64,000 nucleotides of DNA from the NCBI GenBank assembly GCA_947601495.1, contig CANQGE010000003.1:101879-165878 (forward strand), read 5' to 3'. Under the pieces are notes generated by a model. The model searched no databases. It was not told the origin of the DNA and saw only the letters and a list, made by a program, of their open reading frames with translations. The first letter of the stretch is position 1, and each line of letters begins with the position of its first letter. Both the position numbers and the translations under genes were made by a program. Below, in pieces: positions 20,324 through 28,392 of this stretch. The DNA is from an uncultured Clostridia bacterium (GTDB lineage Bacteria > Bacillota > Clostridia > TANB77 > CAG-508).

Positions 20324-21535
20324 CTAAAGGGACTCTTGCCAATCTCTTAATTCTCTAGTGCTTAAAGGATGTTTTAGCTTTCGTATTGCTCTGTCTACTG
20401 CTCCTCTTGCTACATCTATAGTAATATGATAACGTCTTCCAATTTCTTCAATTGTTTTAGGACTTCCATCATCTAATCCAAATCTTTGAATCAATACACC
20501 TCTTTCTTTTTCGGGTAATGTTGATAATACTTTTCTTATTGTTTCTTTTAAAATTTCTGCCATTGCTTTTTCTTCGGTTCTATCTGTCATTCTAAATCCC
20601 ACTGGAAGTGTATCATCTTCATCTGTATATACACCATCTTTTATATATCCTGAATCTGTCTCAGTTATTCTATCTACATCTGAAAGAGTTCTAGTAACAG
20701 CTTCTATATCTTTCTTATCACTTTCTATTTGGTCTAAGCTTTCTTTTTTACGTAATTTTCTTAATCTTTCTAATTCGTGGACTTTTTTTAAAGAGATACC
20801 TAAAGTATTCGCTATTTCAGATGGACTAGCCTCTCTACCTAATTCTATTAGTAATCGATTTTCTATCTCTGAAAGCATTGCTAATTGTTCGTTAAGCACA
20901 ATATTTTGTTTAGCCTCTCCATCTCTATATGCTTCTCTAATAATTCTCCTATATATAGCTGTGCAAGCATATGTAGAAAAGCTATACCCTAAAGATGGAT
21001 TGAATTTATCTACAGCATCAATAAGACCTAAATATGCCATTTGACGTTTGTCTTCTAAAGATATTGGAAGTTTTCTAATGTCTTCATAAGAACTTACTAC
21101 CCATTTTGCTAATCTCATATTATGTTCAATTAATTGACTTCTAACTTTTTTGTATTCGGGTGTATTATTTTTTTTATCATCATTTGAAAAATTATTTAAT
21201 TCCCAAAATAATCTCTTCTGTTCTTCATCATCTAATACTTCTGGTGTAAAACTCTGTCCCATTCTAGGCATATGATGATAATTAGGTATTTCCCCACTTA
21301 TAGTACCATCTATTCCTATAATTTCTATACTATGATCATATAGCCAATCATATAAAAAATCTAATTCATCATCATTTTCCCCTATATTTAATATTTGATG
21401 ATGTGCTATAATTTGATCTGCCATAGTTCCTTTTCTAATCTGATCTTTTACTTTTCTAATTAGTTCATCTTTTCTTTCATTTGAGATTTCATATTCTTCT
21501 TCAGAAGGCATATATTCATAAGATTTAGAATTCAT
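20324..21535 (-). CDS. Divergent RNA polymerase sigma-70 family factor (403 aa)
   Basis: Regions 2 to 4 are recognisable: region 2 around LIEHNMRLAKWVVSS, QMAYLGLIDAVDKFNPSLGY and FSTYACTAIYRRIIREAYRD; region 3 with REASPSEIANTLGISLKKVHELE; region 4 with LPEKERGVLIQRFGLDDG and TIEEIGRRYHITIDVARGAVDRAIRKL. About 115 residues precede region 1.2/2 and resemble no sigma domain I know. The usual aromatic and basic residues of region 2.3 for melting are partly replaced (FSTYACTAIYRRI instead of FSTYATWWIRQAI), so this is an alternative, not the primary, factor. The gene is preceded by a 184-residue protein on the same strand 11 bases upstream, suggesting a two-gene unit. Target promoters are unknown. 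Confidence 0.88.
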   Translation of the reverse strand: MNSKSYEYMPSEEEYEISNERKDELIRKVKDQIRKGTMADQIIAHHQILNIGENDDELDFLYDWLYDHSIEIIGIDGTISGEIPNYHHMPRMGQSFTPEVLDDEEQKRLFWELNNFSNDDKKNNTPEYKKVRSQLIEHNMRLAKWVVSSYEDIRKLPISLEDKRQMAYLGLIDAVDKFNPSLGYSFSTYACTAIYRRIIREAYRDGEAKQNIVLNEQLAMLSEIENRLLIELGREASPSEIANTLGISLKKVHELERLRKLRKKESLDQIESDKKDIEAVTRTLSDVDRITETDSGYIKDGVYTDEDDTLPVGFRMTDRTEEKAMAEILKETIRKVLSTLPEKERGVLIQRFGLDDGSPKTIEEIGRRYHITIDVARGAVDRAIRKLKHPLSTRELRDWQESL

Positions 21536-21546
21536 ATATATTCTCC

Positions 21547-22101
21547 TTATTTATTAAAGATTTCTGTAATATCAAAAATTTTTCCGTCTGTATTCCAAAA
21601 TTTGTCGCTTACAAGTGATAAAATTTCTTTCGTTTCATTTAAAATATCTAATTCATTATAGTTTGTATTTAAAGTAATTGATAGATTATAGTCTTTATCA
21701 GCATTTTTTTCTAATCTTTCTATAAATTTTTTATTAATTCTATTATAAAATTCATCTGGTATAAATCTCAATATTTCCAAAACTTCTTTACAAGCTCTGC
21801 TATATCTTGCTTCATTACTACCATTAAGTATTTTTTCCATTACTGAAACATAACTTTTTTGACTTGTATCACTATTACTTTCATTATATTTCAAAAATAA
21901 ATTATATTTTTTATTTGCTAAATCAATTTCCTCAATTTTATGTTCAATTACTAAATCTAATAATTCAGTATCATCATTTTCATCTATCATTGACATTAAA
22001 ATTAATACTTTTTTCCAATAACTAACATCATTTTCTATTAGCTCTGCCAAAATTTCCTTTTTTTGTTCTATACTTAGCTTTGATAAATTCTCAAATTCCA
22101 T
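21547..22101 (-). CDS. Hypothetical protein upstream of the sigma factor (184 aa)
   Basis: I cannot name this protein. It is acidic, soluble and mostly helical. The last 75 residues (IPDEFYNRINKKFIERLEKN, then a spacer and LNETKEILSLVSDKFW) resemble a small C-terminal domain I have seen in uncharacterised Clostridia proteins. It ends 11 bases before the sigma factor start, so the two are co-transcribed; a role as partner or anti-sigma is only a guess. A GGGAGTAAT site precedes the ATG. Confidence 0.7.
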   Translation of the reverse strand: MEFENLSKLSIEQKKEILAELIENDVSYWKKVLILMSMIDENDDTELLDLVIEHKIEEIDLANKKYNLFLKYNESNSDTSQKSYVSVMEKILNGSNEARYSRACKEVLEILRFIPDEFYNRINKKFIERLEKNADKDYNLSITLNTNYNELDILNETKEILSLVSDKFWNTDGKIFDITEIFNK

Positions 22102-22149
22102 ATTACTCCCTTTCTTCTTGTGAGATTTATGAGTCCTTTAAGCTTCTTC

Positions 22150-22225
<76 letters not shown>

Positions 22226-22253
22226 ATTATATTTAAATTATAATAAAATATAG

Positions 22254-22285
22254 CAAAAAAATCAAGCCTTACAAAAGACTTGATT
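22254..22285 (-). terminator. Terminator between family A gene 2 and tRNA-Arg
   Basis: AATCAAGTCTT pairs with AAGGCTTGATT around TTGT on the minus strand and is followed by TTTTTTGC, 27-58 bases after the stop of the gene at 22312. Confidence 0.85.
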
Positions 22286-22311
22286 CTACTTATTAAAACT
22301 TTTTTATTCTC

Positions 22312-23154
22312 TTAATCACTTACCTTTATAAAGTTTAATTCATTACTCTTTGGATTTATAATGTTCATTAAATATCCAGATGCTATTCCTTCTTCTGCTG
22401 TTAAGTCATTTTTTAGCTGAACATTGCATATATATTCTTCATTATAATTATTTATTATATGAATTGTGAAACTTATTGTTGCATTAAGTTTTTCTATATC
22501 TATTCCAGCATCCTTTAAAATTGAACCATCGAATGCTAAAGAAGCATTATTTGTGTTAATCATACCGTTTTTTAAAATATTTTTATTTACATATCCTAAA
22601 GAAATTGGATTTGAGCAGTCTGTGTAAAAAATGTTTTCATCATAATTTGCAGATTTATTCTTCTCATTAGAATTTACTATGTTAAACACTATTCCGTCAT
22701 CTCTATAATTTTCTAAATCTACATATTTTCCACAGTTTAGTGGATTTTTATAATTAAATATTTTTTCGCCTTCAGTAGATTCTGTTTCTATTTTAATATT
22801 TGATATAAATAATTGACTAATTGTGTTTTCAGCTGTAATTTCTTCGCTTTTTGATTTGTTGTTTAATAAAATTTGAATATCTGTAAATTGGCTAATGTCT
22901 AAATTTGAAAGATTTCCATCACTTTTATCTTCAACATTTGCACTATTATATAAAACAATTTTATCTATTTTAAATACCGGATTTTTAGTTTCTTCCATAA
23001 GTTTTTCTGTTTCTTCTGCATAAATTCTTTTTGTGCTCTCTACTTCAAAAACATACCTATAAGCAAAAAACAAAACTATTAATAAAGCAACATTTACTAC
23101 AAATATAATTTTATTTATTAAATCTATATTTCCTCGTATTGCTTTCTTTTTCAT
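22312..23154 (-). CDS. Single-pass membrane protein of unknown function, family A copy 2 (280 aa)
   Basis: It has one N-terminal membrane anchor (residues 14-33) with a basic cytoplasmic end, then an outside domain. The sequence of elements (FKIDKIVLYNSANVED, IQILLNN, a DDGIVFN segment, ISLGYV, FDGSILKDAGIDIEKLNATI, then a hydrophobic strand) parallels the 241-residue protein beside tadA, so they are paralogs. It follows the glucosaminidase gene by about 60 bases on the same strand and is closed by a strong terminator, which suggests shared transcription and a cell-envelope setting. Function unknown. Confidence 0.72.
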   Translation of the reverse strand: MKKKAIRGNIDLINKIIFVVNVALLIVLFFAYRYVFEVESTKRIYAEETEKLMEETKNPVFKIDKIVLYNSANVEDKSDGNLSNLDISQFTDIQILLNNKSKSEEITAENTISQLFISNIKIETESTEGEKIFNYKNPLNCGKYVDLENYRDDGIVFNIVNSNEKNKSANYDENIFYTDCSNPISLGYVNKNILKNGMINTNNASLAFDGSILKDAGIDIEKLNATISFTIHIINNYNEEYICNVQLKNDLTAEEGIASGYLMNIINPKSNELNFIKVSD

Positions 23155-23214
23155 TGGTTTTCCTTTCTATAAAATTTGGCTATTTGCTCTTTCCTACATA
23201 TTTATATTTTAATT

Positions 23215-24552
23215 TTATATTCCATCATATAATGAAACCATTGTGTTATAAATTTTTGTAGCCCATTCTGTATCGCTAGCATATTTTACATTTACTCCAG
23301 AAACAGTTGGTCCATTATAATAATTTCCAGTTGCTACTTCATTATTATAAATAACTTTTCCTCTTTCATTTAAGTAATCTTTAGCTAACATTTTTGCTAC
23401 TATTTCTATTCCATATTGATAGCTCTCAAAATTAGCTGATGACTCAGAAGGTGAGCTATCATATGCTTTATATCCAAATAGATTTTTCTTTCTTAAAGAA
23501 ATATCTGATGTACCCCAACCACTTTCATGAATTCCTATTGCTGCTAAAAATACACCATTAACATTATATTTTTGCTCTATATCATAAAATAAACCAGCAT
23601 TGTCTTCAAAAATATGATTTACATCGCTTGAATTTCCAGAAAGAATTTTTGTAAAGTCTGCCCTTGTTAAACCACTTGGAACATTTAAAGGCATGTCCAT
23701 ATTTAAAGATAGTTTTATTCTCTTTTTTCTAGCTATTTCTGAAATTCCTGGAGTTAATCCCTCAGAAGTTAAATATTCGCCTTTTACATATCCTTCCAAA
23801 CCATCTATTGAAACTTTTGCCCACCCATTTTCTTCTGAAATAAGTGTAACATCAAGATTTTCATATATTACACCTATTAAACCTTCGTTTTCATTTTCTG
23901 TACTATAAATGTTTGTATCACTAGTTGTAAACATTTTATCACCTATATGTACTTTTTTATTATAAAGAAATTCTGATGTACCAACTTCAATTACTAAGTT
24001 TACAGGATTTGAAATAATTTCTTCATTAATTATTCTTTCATCTGTTACTTCATTATTTTCATAAGTTTTTATAGCTGTTTGATTTTTATAACCAAATTTT
24101 CCAGGTTGTATAATTTTTTCTTCAGCTTTTGGAAGTTTGTCATTTTCTATACGCTCTGTTTCATAAGGAATTTCAACTTGTTTTGTTTCTATTTCTTTTT
24201 TTGTTAATTCACTAATGTTTGTTGATATTACTTGCATAACATCTATTTTATCTTCATTTTCTTCAAAAGTATTTATAGCCACTTTTTCTTTTTCCGTAGT
24301 AGCAAATATGTAGTTCCCTTGTATACTTGTTGCAAATAAAATTAATAGCAAAATACCAATTATAACTCCTAATGCATTAAATTTTTTATCAACTACATAT
24401 ACTCTGTTAAATTGTATTTGGCTTGTATCAAATCTATTAAAATTTGTTTGTGGCTGTGGCTTTGCCCTACCATATCTAATATCTTGTACTTCTTTAAAAA
24501 GGCTAGAAAGTTTATCATTTTCATAACTGTGTTTACCATTTATTTCTTTCAT
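23215..24552 (-). CDS. G5 / SH3 / glucosaminidase cell-wall hydrolase (445 aa)
   Basis: A cytoplasmic N-terminus of about 60 residues is followed by one membrane helix (ALGVIIGILLLILFATSI). Outside are a G5 domain (roughly residues 120-195, with PYETERIENDKLP and GKFGYKNQTAIKTYENNEV), a bacterial SH3 domain (about 205-265, ending GWAKVSIDGLEGYVKGEYL) and a C-terminal glucosaminidase domain of the GH73 type with the catalytic region AAIGIHESGWGTS followed by KKNLFGYKAYDSSP. It should cut the glycan backbone between GlcNAc and MurNAc at the membrane-wall interface. AAAGGAGGAAATTT precedes the ATG. Confidence 0.88.
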   Translation of the reverse strand: MKEINGKHSYENDKLSSLFKEVQDIRYGRAKPQPQTNFNRFDTSQIQFNRVYVVDKKFNALGVIIGILLLILFATSIQGNYIFATTEKEKVAINTFEENEDKIDVMQVISTNISELTKKEIETKQVEIPYETERIENDKLPKAEEKIIQPGKFGYKNQTAIKTYENNEVTDERIINEEIISNPVNLVIEVGTSEFLYNKKVHIGDKMFTTSDTNIYSTENENEGLIGVIYENLDVTLISEENGWAKVSIDGLEGYVKGEYLTSEGLTPGISEIARKKRIKLSLNMDMPLNVPSGLTRADFTKILSGNSSDVNHIFEDNAGLFYDIEQKYNVNGVFLAAIGIHESGWGTSDISLRKKNLFGYKAYDSSPSESSANFESYQYGIEIVAKMLAKDYLNERGKVIYNNEVATGNYYNGPTVSGVNVKYASDTEWATKIYNTMVSLYDGI

Positions 24553-24754
24553 ATAAATTTCCTCCTTTCTCTACATACAAAATATCTAATTTTACAAATA
24601 TATTTTATTATATTTGCAATATCTTATCAATAGTTTTTTTTGGAAATTTTACTTAAATTTTTTTAAATAAAATTTAATTATATGTACATTTTTCTTGATT
24701 TTACTAGTGTTTAATAATATAATATTTTTAAGAAATTAAAGTGAGGTAAAAATT

Positions 24755-24871
24755 ATGGACGTTTCTTCTATTGTTATAAATGTTACAATTCCAATTGTTA
24801 TGGTAATTGGCTTTTTTATATTCTATGGAAAAAGTAATGGCTGGTTTAAAAAAGGTCGGCTTAGTTTATGA
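24755..24871 (+). CDS. Small single-pass membrane peptide (38 aa), possibly frameshifted
   Basis: GTGAGGTAAAAATT precedes an ATG that opens a 38-codon frame dominated by one membrane helix (ITIPIVMVIGFFIFY-like) and ending KSNGWFKKGRLSL. It is below the track threshold. Near its end is TTTAAAAAAG; removing one A would join it to the overlapping frame at 24825-24920 and give a coherent 54-residue protein with a membrane helix and a Lys-rich tail. I therefore regard it as either a short real gene or the front half of a frameshifted one. Confidence 0.45.
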   Translation: MDVSSIVINVTIPIVMVIGFFIFYGKSNGWFKKGRLSL

Positions 24872-24920
24872 ATGGTGGAAAAATAAGCGTAAGAAAAAGA
24901 AGAAAGATGAAGAAGATTAG
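24825..24920 (+). CDS. Overlapping Lys-rich small frame (31 aa), probable 3' half of the preceding gene
   Basis: This frame, shifted +1, encodes a peptide ending WWKNKRKKKKKDEED. It has its own ATG but no good ribosome binding site, so it is more plausible as the cytoplasmic tail of the gene starting at 24755. A strong hairpin terminator follows about 70 bases later. Confidence 0.3.
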   Translation: MEKVMAGLKKVGLVYEWWKNKRKKKKKDEED

Positions 24921-24930
24921 ATAGTAAAAT

Positions 24931-25029
24931 AAAATTATTAAATTTTTAAGATGAAAAATCTTTATTATAAATAAGCATTAAAATTTTAAAACCGTTATTA
25001 TGAATTTTTCATAATAACGGTTTTTTTAT
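24931..25029. repeat. Direct repeat copy A, left flank of the pilus locus
   Basis: This ~99-bp stretch (for example GAAAAATCTTTATTATAAA, then TAAAATTTTAAAACCGTTAT) is about 90% identical and in the same orientation to 33431-33528. The two copies flank the sortase/pilin genes. Each includes a terminator hairpin. Confidence 0.75.
24991..25021. terminator. Bidirectional terminator at the end of the pilus operon
   Basis: ACCGTTATTATGAA and TTCATAATAACGGT form a near-perfect stem flanked by A and T runs on both sides. It serves the plus-strand small gene and the minus-strand sortase gene ending at 25041. Confidence 0.85.
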
Positions 25030-25040
25030 CATTTTATATT

Positions 25041-25805
25041 TTAATCATTTATTCTTTCACAATAAACAACATATCTTTGAGTATTTACTCTATATGGATG
25101 ACATGTAACTAATGTTACTATGTCTTTTCCATCTTGAATTAATAGCTTTTCTATATCTGTTGGACTTATTATTTTTATATCAAATACTTTGTATGTAAGC
25201 TTCTCCTTAAAGTTTTGTATCTGTATTTCATCACCTATTTCTAGCTTTTGTATATTTCGAAACATTTGAGACTTACTCCATCCTCTATGTGCTGCTATTA
25301 CTGGATTTGTATTTTCGCCCCCTATAGGATAAGAGGTTTCTGTTAAATGAACAGCTCCTTTTTTCATATTTTGCTCATTTGCTCCCAATAATATTGGAAG
25401 TTCAACTTTTAATTTTGGTATATTAATAAATCCAATTGTGTTTCCTTCTAAACCATATTCATTTAAATCAATACTTGGTTGCTCATAAGAAAAAGGATCT
25501 TTTAAGTTTGTTTGTTTATTTTTATATAATTCTTCATTACGTCTTTTTAATTCTTCATATAATTCTTGAACTTTAACATTATTAGAATTTTCTTCATTGC
25601 TTTCTTTTTCATTGTTATTACTATTTTCTTCATTAGAATCTGTCTCGCTTTGAGATATTTTATCTATAAAATCTTCTTTTTTAGACTTTACTTCATTATC
25701 ATATAACCAATTTGTAAAATGTGGAAATAGAATAATAATCAATCCTACTACAATAAATAAAATTGAGAATATTTTTAGGAAAAATGTTTTTTTCTTATTT
25801 TTCAA
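25041..25805 (-). CDS. Class C sortase, pilus assembly (254 aa)
   Basis: The sortase barrel has the catalytic His in AAHRGW, Cys in LVTCHPY and Arg in VNTQRYVVYCER. A lid motif of the DPF type (LKDPFSY) precedes the barrel, typical of pilin-polymerising class C enzymes. There is one N-terminal membrane anchor followed by an Asn/Glu/Ser-rich linker (about residues 50-80), but no C-terminal helix, unlike the neighbouring sortase. The start is TTG with AAGGAG upstream, overlapping the end of the other sortase by 11 bases. It probably joins pilin subunits or attaches the fibre to the wall. Confidence 0.9.
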   Translation of the reverse strand: MKNKKKTFFLKIFSILFIVVGLIIILFPHFTNWLYDNEVKSKKEDFIDKISQSETDSNEENSNNNEKESNEENSNNVKVQELYEELKRRNEELYKNKQTNLKDPFSYEQPSIDLNEYGLEGNTIGFINIPKLKVELPILLGANEQNMKKGAVHLTETSYPIGGENTNPVIAAHRGWSKSQMFRNIQKLEIGDEIQIQNFKEKLTYKVFDIKIISPTDIEKLLIQDGKDIVTLVTCHPYRVNTQRYVVYCERIND

Positions 25806-26649
25806 TATTTTTTCTCCTTTTAAGTACTACATTTATTATAATTATAAAAATTAATATTAATATAGCACCTATAAATATTATAATTTTAAAGTTTAACGTA
25901 TCTTTAGATATTAGCTTTTCCACAATATTTTCATTTTCTAATTGATTATAATTAATATTTTCTTCTCTTTCCGCATGAATCAAAAGTCTATGTGTATTAA
26001 TTCCATAAGGTGTACATGTTATTAATGTTACTATGTCTTTTCCTTCTATTATCTGTATTTTTTCAAGATCTTTTGGCTCTACTGTTTCTATACTATATAC
26101 ATCATATTGTAATTTTTGATTTAATACTGTGATATAAAAGCTATCTCCTATTTCTAGTTGGTCTAAATCTGTAAATAATTTTGAACTTGGGAGTCCTCTA
26201 TGTCCTATTAAAACTGAGTGGCATGTTTTTCCTCCTATTGGAAAAGCTGTTGATTGAACATGTCCTACCCCTTTTTCTAATACCTCTTGACTTGTTCCAT
26301 GATATATTGGTAATTTAATAGATATTTTTGGTATTTCTATGTATCCAATCATTCCATTCATATCTAATATATTTAAATAATTGTTTGGAAGCGCATAACC
26401 ACTTCCTTCCACAAATGGGTCATGAAGTGGTTCTCCCGCTAAGTTATCGTTATATTTATTTGCTTCTTCTAATTCTTGCCTTATATCTTCTTTACTAATA
26501 TTTTGTGTTACTTCTTCGCTGTATTCTTTTATAACTTCTCCTTGTTCCTTTTTTGCAATGATATTACTTATTATTGGATATGAAATTATTATTAAACCAG
26601 TTATTACAGATAAAATAGCTATCACTGAAATTATTTTTTTAAATTTCAC
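25795..26649 (-). CDS. Class C sortase with C-terminal membrane anchor (about 284 aa)
   Basis: Catalytic His (LIGHRGLP), Cys (LITCTPYG) and Arg (NTHRLLIHAER) are all present, with the class C lid motif HDPF before the barrel and membrane helices at both ends. This is the standard pilin polymerase layout. The track begins at a TTG, but GGAGAAATAT directly precedes a GTG four codons later (MKFKKIISVI), which I prefer. It lies 20 bases after the pilin gene. Confidence 0.92.
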   Translation of the reverse strand: MKFKKIISVIAILSVITGLIIISYPIISNIIAKKEQGEVIKEYSEEVTQNISKEDIRQELEEANKYNDNLAGEPLHDPFVEGSGYALPNNYLNILDMNGMIGYIEIPKISIKLPIYHGTSQEVLEKGVGHVQSTAFPIGGKTCHSVLIGHRGLPSSKLFTDLDQLEIGDSFYITVLNQKLQYDVYSIETVEPKDLEKIQIIEGKDIVTLITCTPYGINTHRLLIHAEREENINYNQLENENIVEKLISKDTLNFKIIIFIGAILILIFIIIINVVLKRRKNIEK

Positions 26650-26669
26650 ATATTTCTCCAATTCATATA

Positions 26670-28229
26670 TTATTTTTCTTCTTTTGTTTTTGATTTCCTA
26701 TTTACTATTATTATTAGCACTAAACCTGTTAATATAAATACGCTTCCTATTACTGTTAATACTGTTGTTCCCATTCCACCTGTAATTGGTAGTTGGAATG
26801 TTTTTACGTTTTCTACTATATATCCTACATTTTCATTGTTTACTACTAATTCTTTACTTGTTGTTATTCTATTATATTCATTTGGTGCTTTTGTTTCTAA
26901 TAAATAATATGTTCCATTATCTAATCCCCTTAGCTCTAGTTTTCCTTTATTTCCTTCTTCTTGTCCTACCTCTATTGTTTTATTTGCTCCTTCTTCATTT
27001 GATTTATAGTAAACTCCATCACTATATTTTTTGAATGTCATTGGATTAGTTCCATCTGGGTTTTCTGATAATATAAACTCTGCTCCTGTTAATAATATAT
27101 TATGGTCATCTCTATCTACTTTTGTTATTGTTAATTCATATGTATATACTCTTTCTTCATCTTCTTGTGTTTTCCAACTTGTTTCATCATATGGATTATT
27201 ACTATAGTCTAAGTAAACATGGTTTGGATTTCCTTCTCCTGCCATTTGTGTTGTTTCATCTTCATTTAATTTTACATTATAATCTACATGTATTTTTTCA
27301 TATTCTTTTATTTCTTCATAATCAAATTTTATTGTAAATGTTGATTCTCCAAATTCATTTGGTCTTTGTGTTAATAGTTCATATTCTATACCTTGTCTTA
27401 ATAACGATTCTTTTGTTCCATTTACTCCATATACTTTTATTGAATCTTCTATTAATGTTAATGATTCAGAAAATTTATCGCTAACATAATATTCTTTTGC
27501 TAAACTATTTTCTAAATATTGTGGTACATCTGTGCGTATATCAAAATTTATTATATCTGTTGTGCTTACTTTATTGTCTCCTTCTTGTTCTTCATTTACT
27601 GTTTTATCTATTCCTATATTACTTGCTTTTATTTCTACTTCTGGTTTTGACATTTCCCATTGTTCTGTTTCGTTATTAAATACTGGTGTTATATTTACTA
27701 CTGTTGGTCTATATACCATGTATCCATTTTCTATTATTATTAAATATGTTCCCATTTCCAAATCTGTAAATTCTACTTCTGAATTTGTTTCTACTGGAAA
27801 TGCTAACACTCCTGGAGATTCTTTTACTGCTGTTGGCTCCACTTCTATTTCTTCACCTTTTATTACACTTGCTAAAAAATCGTAAAAGTCTGCTGCTTTT
27901 GTTGTATTTGTTTCTACTTCTTTAGCAAATACTTCTGGATCTGCATATGACGAGTAATCTTTTTCTTTTCCTTCAGTTGTTTCTAAATATGTTTTTATTC
28001 TATCATCCCATTCATATGGTGGATATATTGGTTGATCTACTTCGTAATCATAATTGGTTTTTGTTAATTTATATAGAGAAACTTTTACTTCTGATTCGAT
28101 ATTTGAAACTTTTAAGCTTCCTCTGTCTGTTATTAATATTGCAAAGCTTCTTAATGATATTAAGTTTAACATGATTATTGCCATTAAAAGAACTGATATT
28201 GATTTTAATATTTTTTTTCTTGTTTTCAT
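26670..28229 (-). CDS. Major pilin, SpaA/SpaH-type with LPITG sorting signal (519 aa)
   Basis: A signal peptide (to about residue 31) is followed by an isopeptide-forming pilin fold: an N-terminal domain (GSLKVSNIESEVKVSLYKL), a central domain ending before YTYELTITKVDRDD, and a C-terminal CnaB domain with the E-box YYLLETKAPNEYN. The sorting signal is LPITGG followed by a membrane helix and the basic tail NRKSKTKEEK. Sortase cleavage between Thr and Gly and lysine-isopeptide polymerisation are established for this family. It is flanked by the tip adhesin and the two sortases, a typical three-part pilus locus. Confidence 0.92.
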   Translation of the reverse strand: MKTRKKILKSISVLLMAIIMLNLISLRSFAILITDRGSLKVSNIESEVKVSLYKLTKTNYDYEVDQPIYPPYEWDDRIKTYLETTEGKEKDYSSYADPEVFAKEVETNTTKAADFYDFLASVIKGEEIEVEPTAVKESPGVLAFPVETNSEVEFTDLEMGTYLIIIENGYMVYRPTVVNITPVFNNETEQWEMSKPEVEIKASNIGIDKTVNEEQEGDNKVSTTDIINFDIRTDVPQYLENSLAKEYYVSDKFSESLTLIEDSIKVYGVNGTKESLLRQGIEYELLTQRPNEFGESTFTIKFDYEEIKEYEKIHVDYNVKLNEDETTQMAGEGNPNHVYLDYSNNPYDETSWKTQEDEERVYTYELTITKVDRDDHNILLTGAEFILSENPDGTNPMTFKKYSDGVYYKSNEEGANKTIEVGQEEGNKGKLELRGLDNGTYYLLETKAPNEYNRITTSKELVVNNENVGYIVENVKTFQLPITGGMGTTVLTVIGSVFILTGLVLIIIVNRKSKTKEEK

Positions 28230-28258
28230 TTCATTCTTCCTTTCCTTTTTAAACTTTT

Positions 28259-28392
28259 AAAAATATATCAAGTTATTCCTTCTTTTCTTAGAGTTTTCAA
28301 AATTTATTAACTCTCTTTTCTTTTATTCTTGGAGTTTTCAAAATACATCAAGTCACTCTTTCTTTTTTTCTTAGTGTTTCCAAAATACATCA
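28259..28392 (-). repeat. Tandem ~42-bp repeats spanning the 3' end of the tip adhesin gene
   Basis: On the minus strand the unit GATGTATTTTGRAAACWCYAAG recurs: the encoded tail reads MMYFGNTKKKRKSD then LMYFENSKNKRKES, and a third degenerate copy continues past the stop codon. The basic anchor tail of the adhesin has therefore been lengthened by tandem duplication. Confidence 0.65.
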
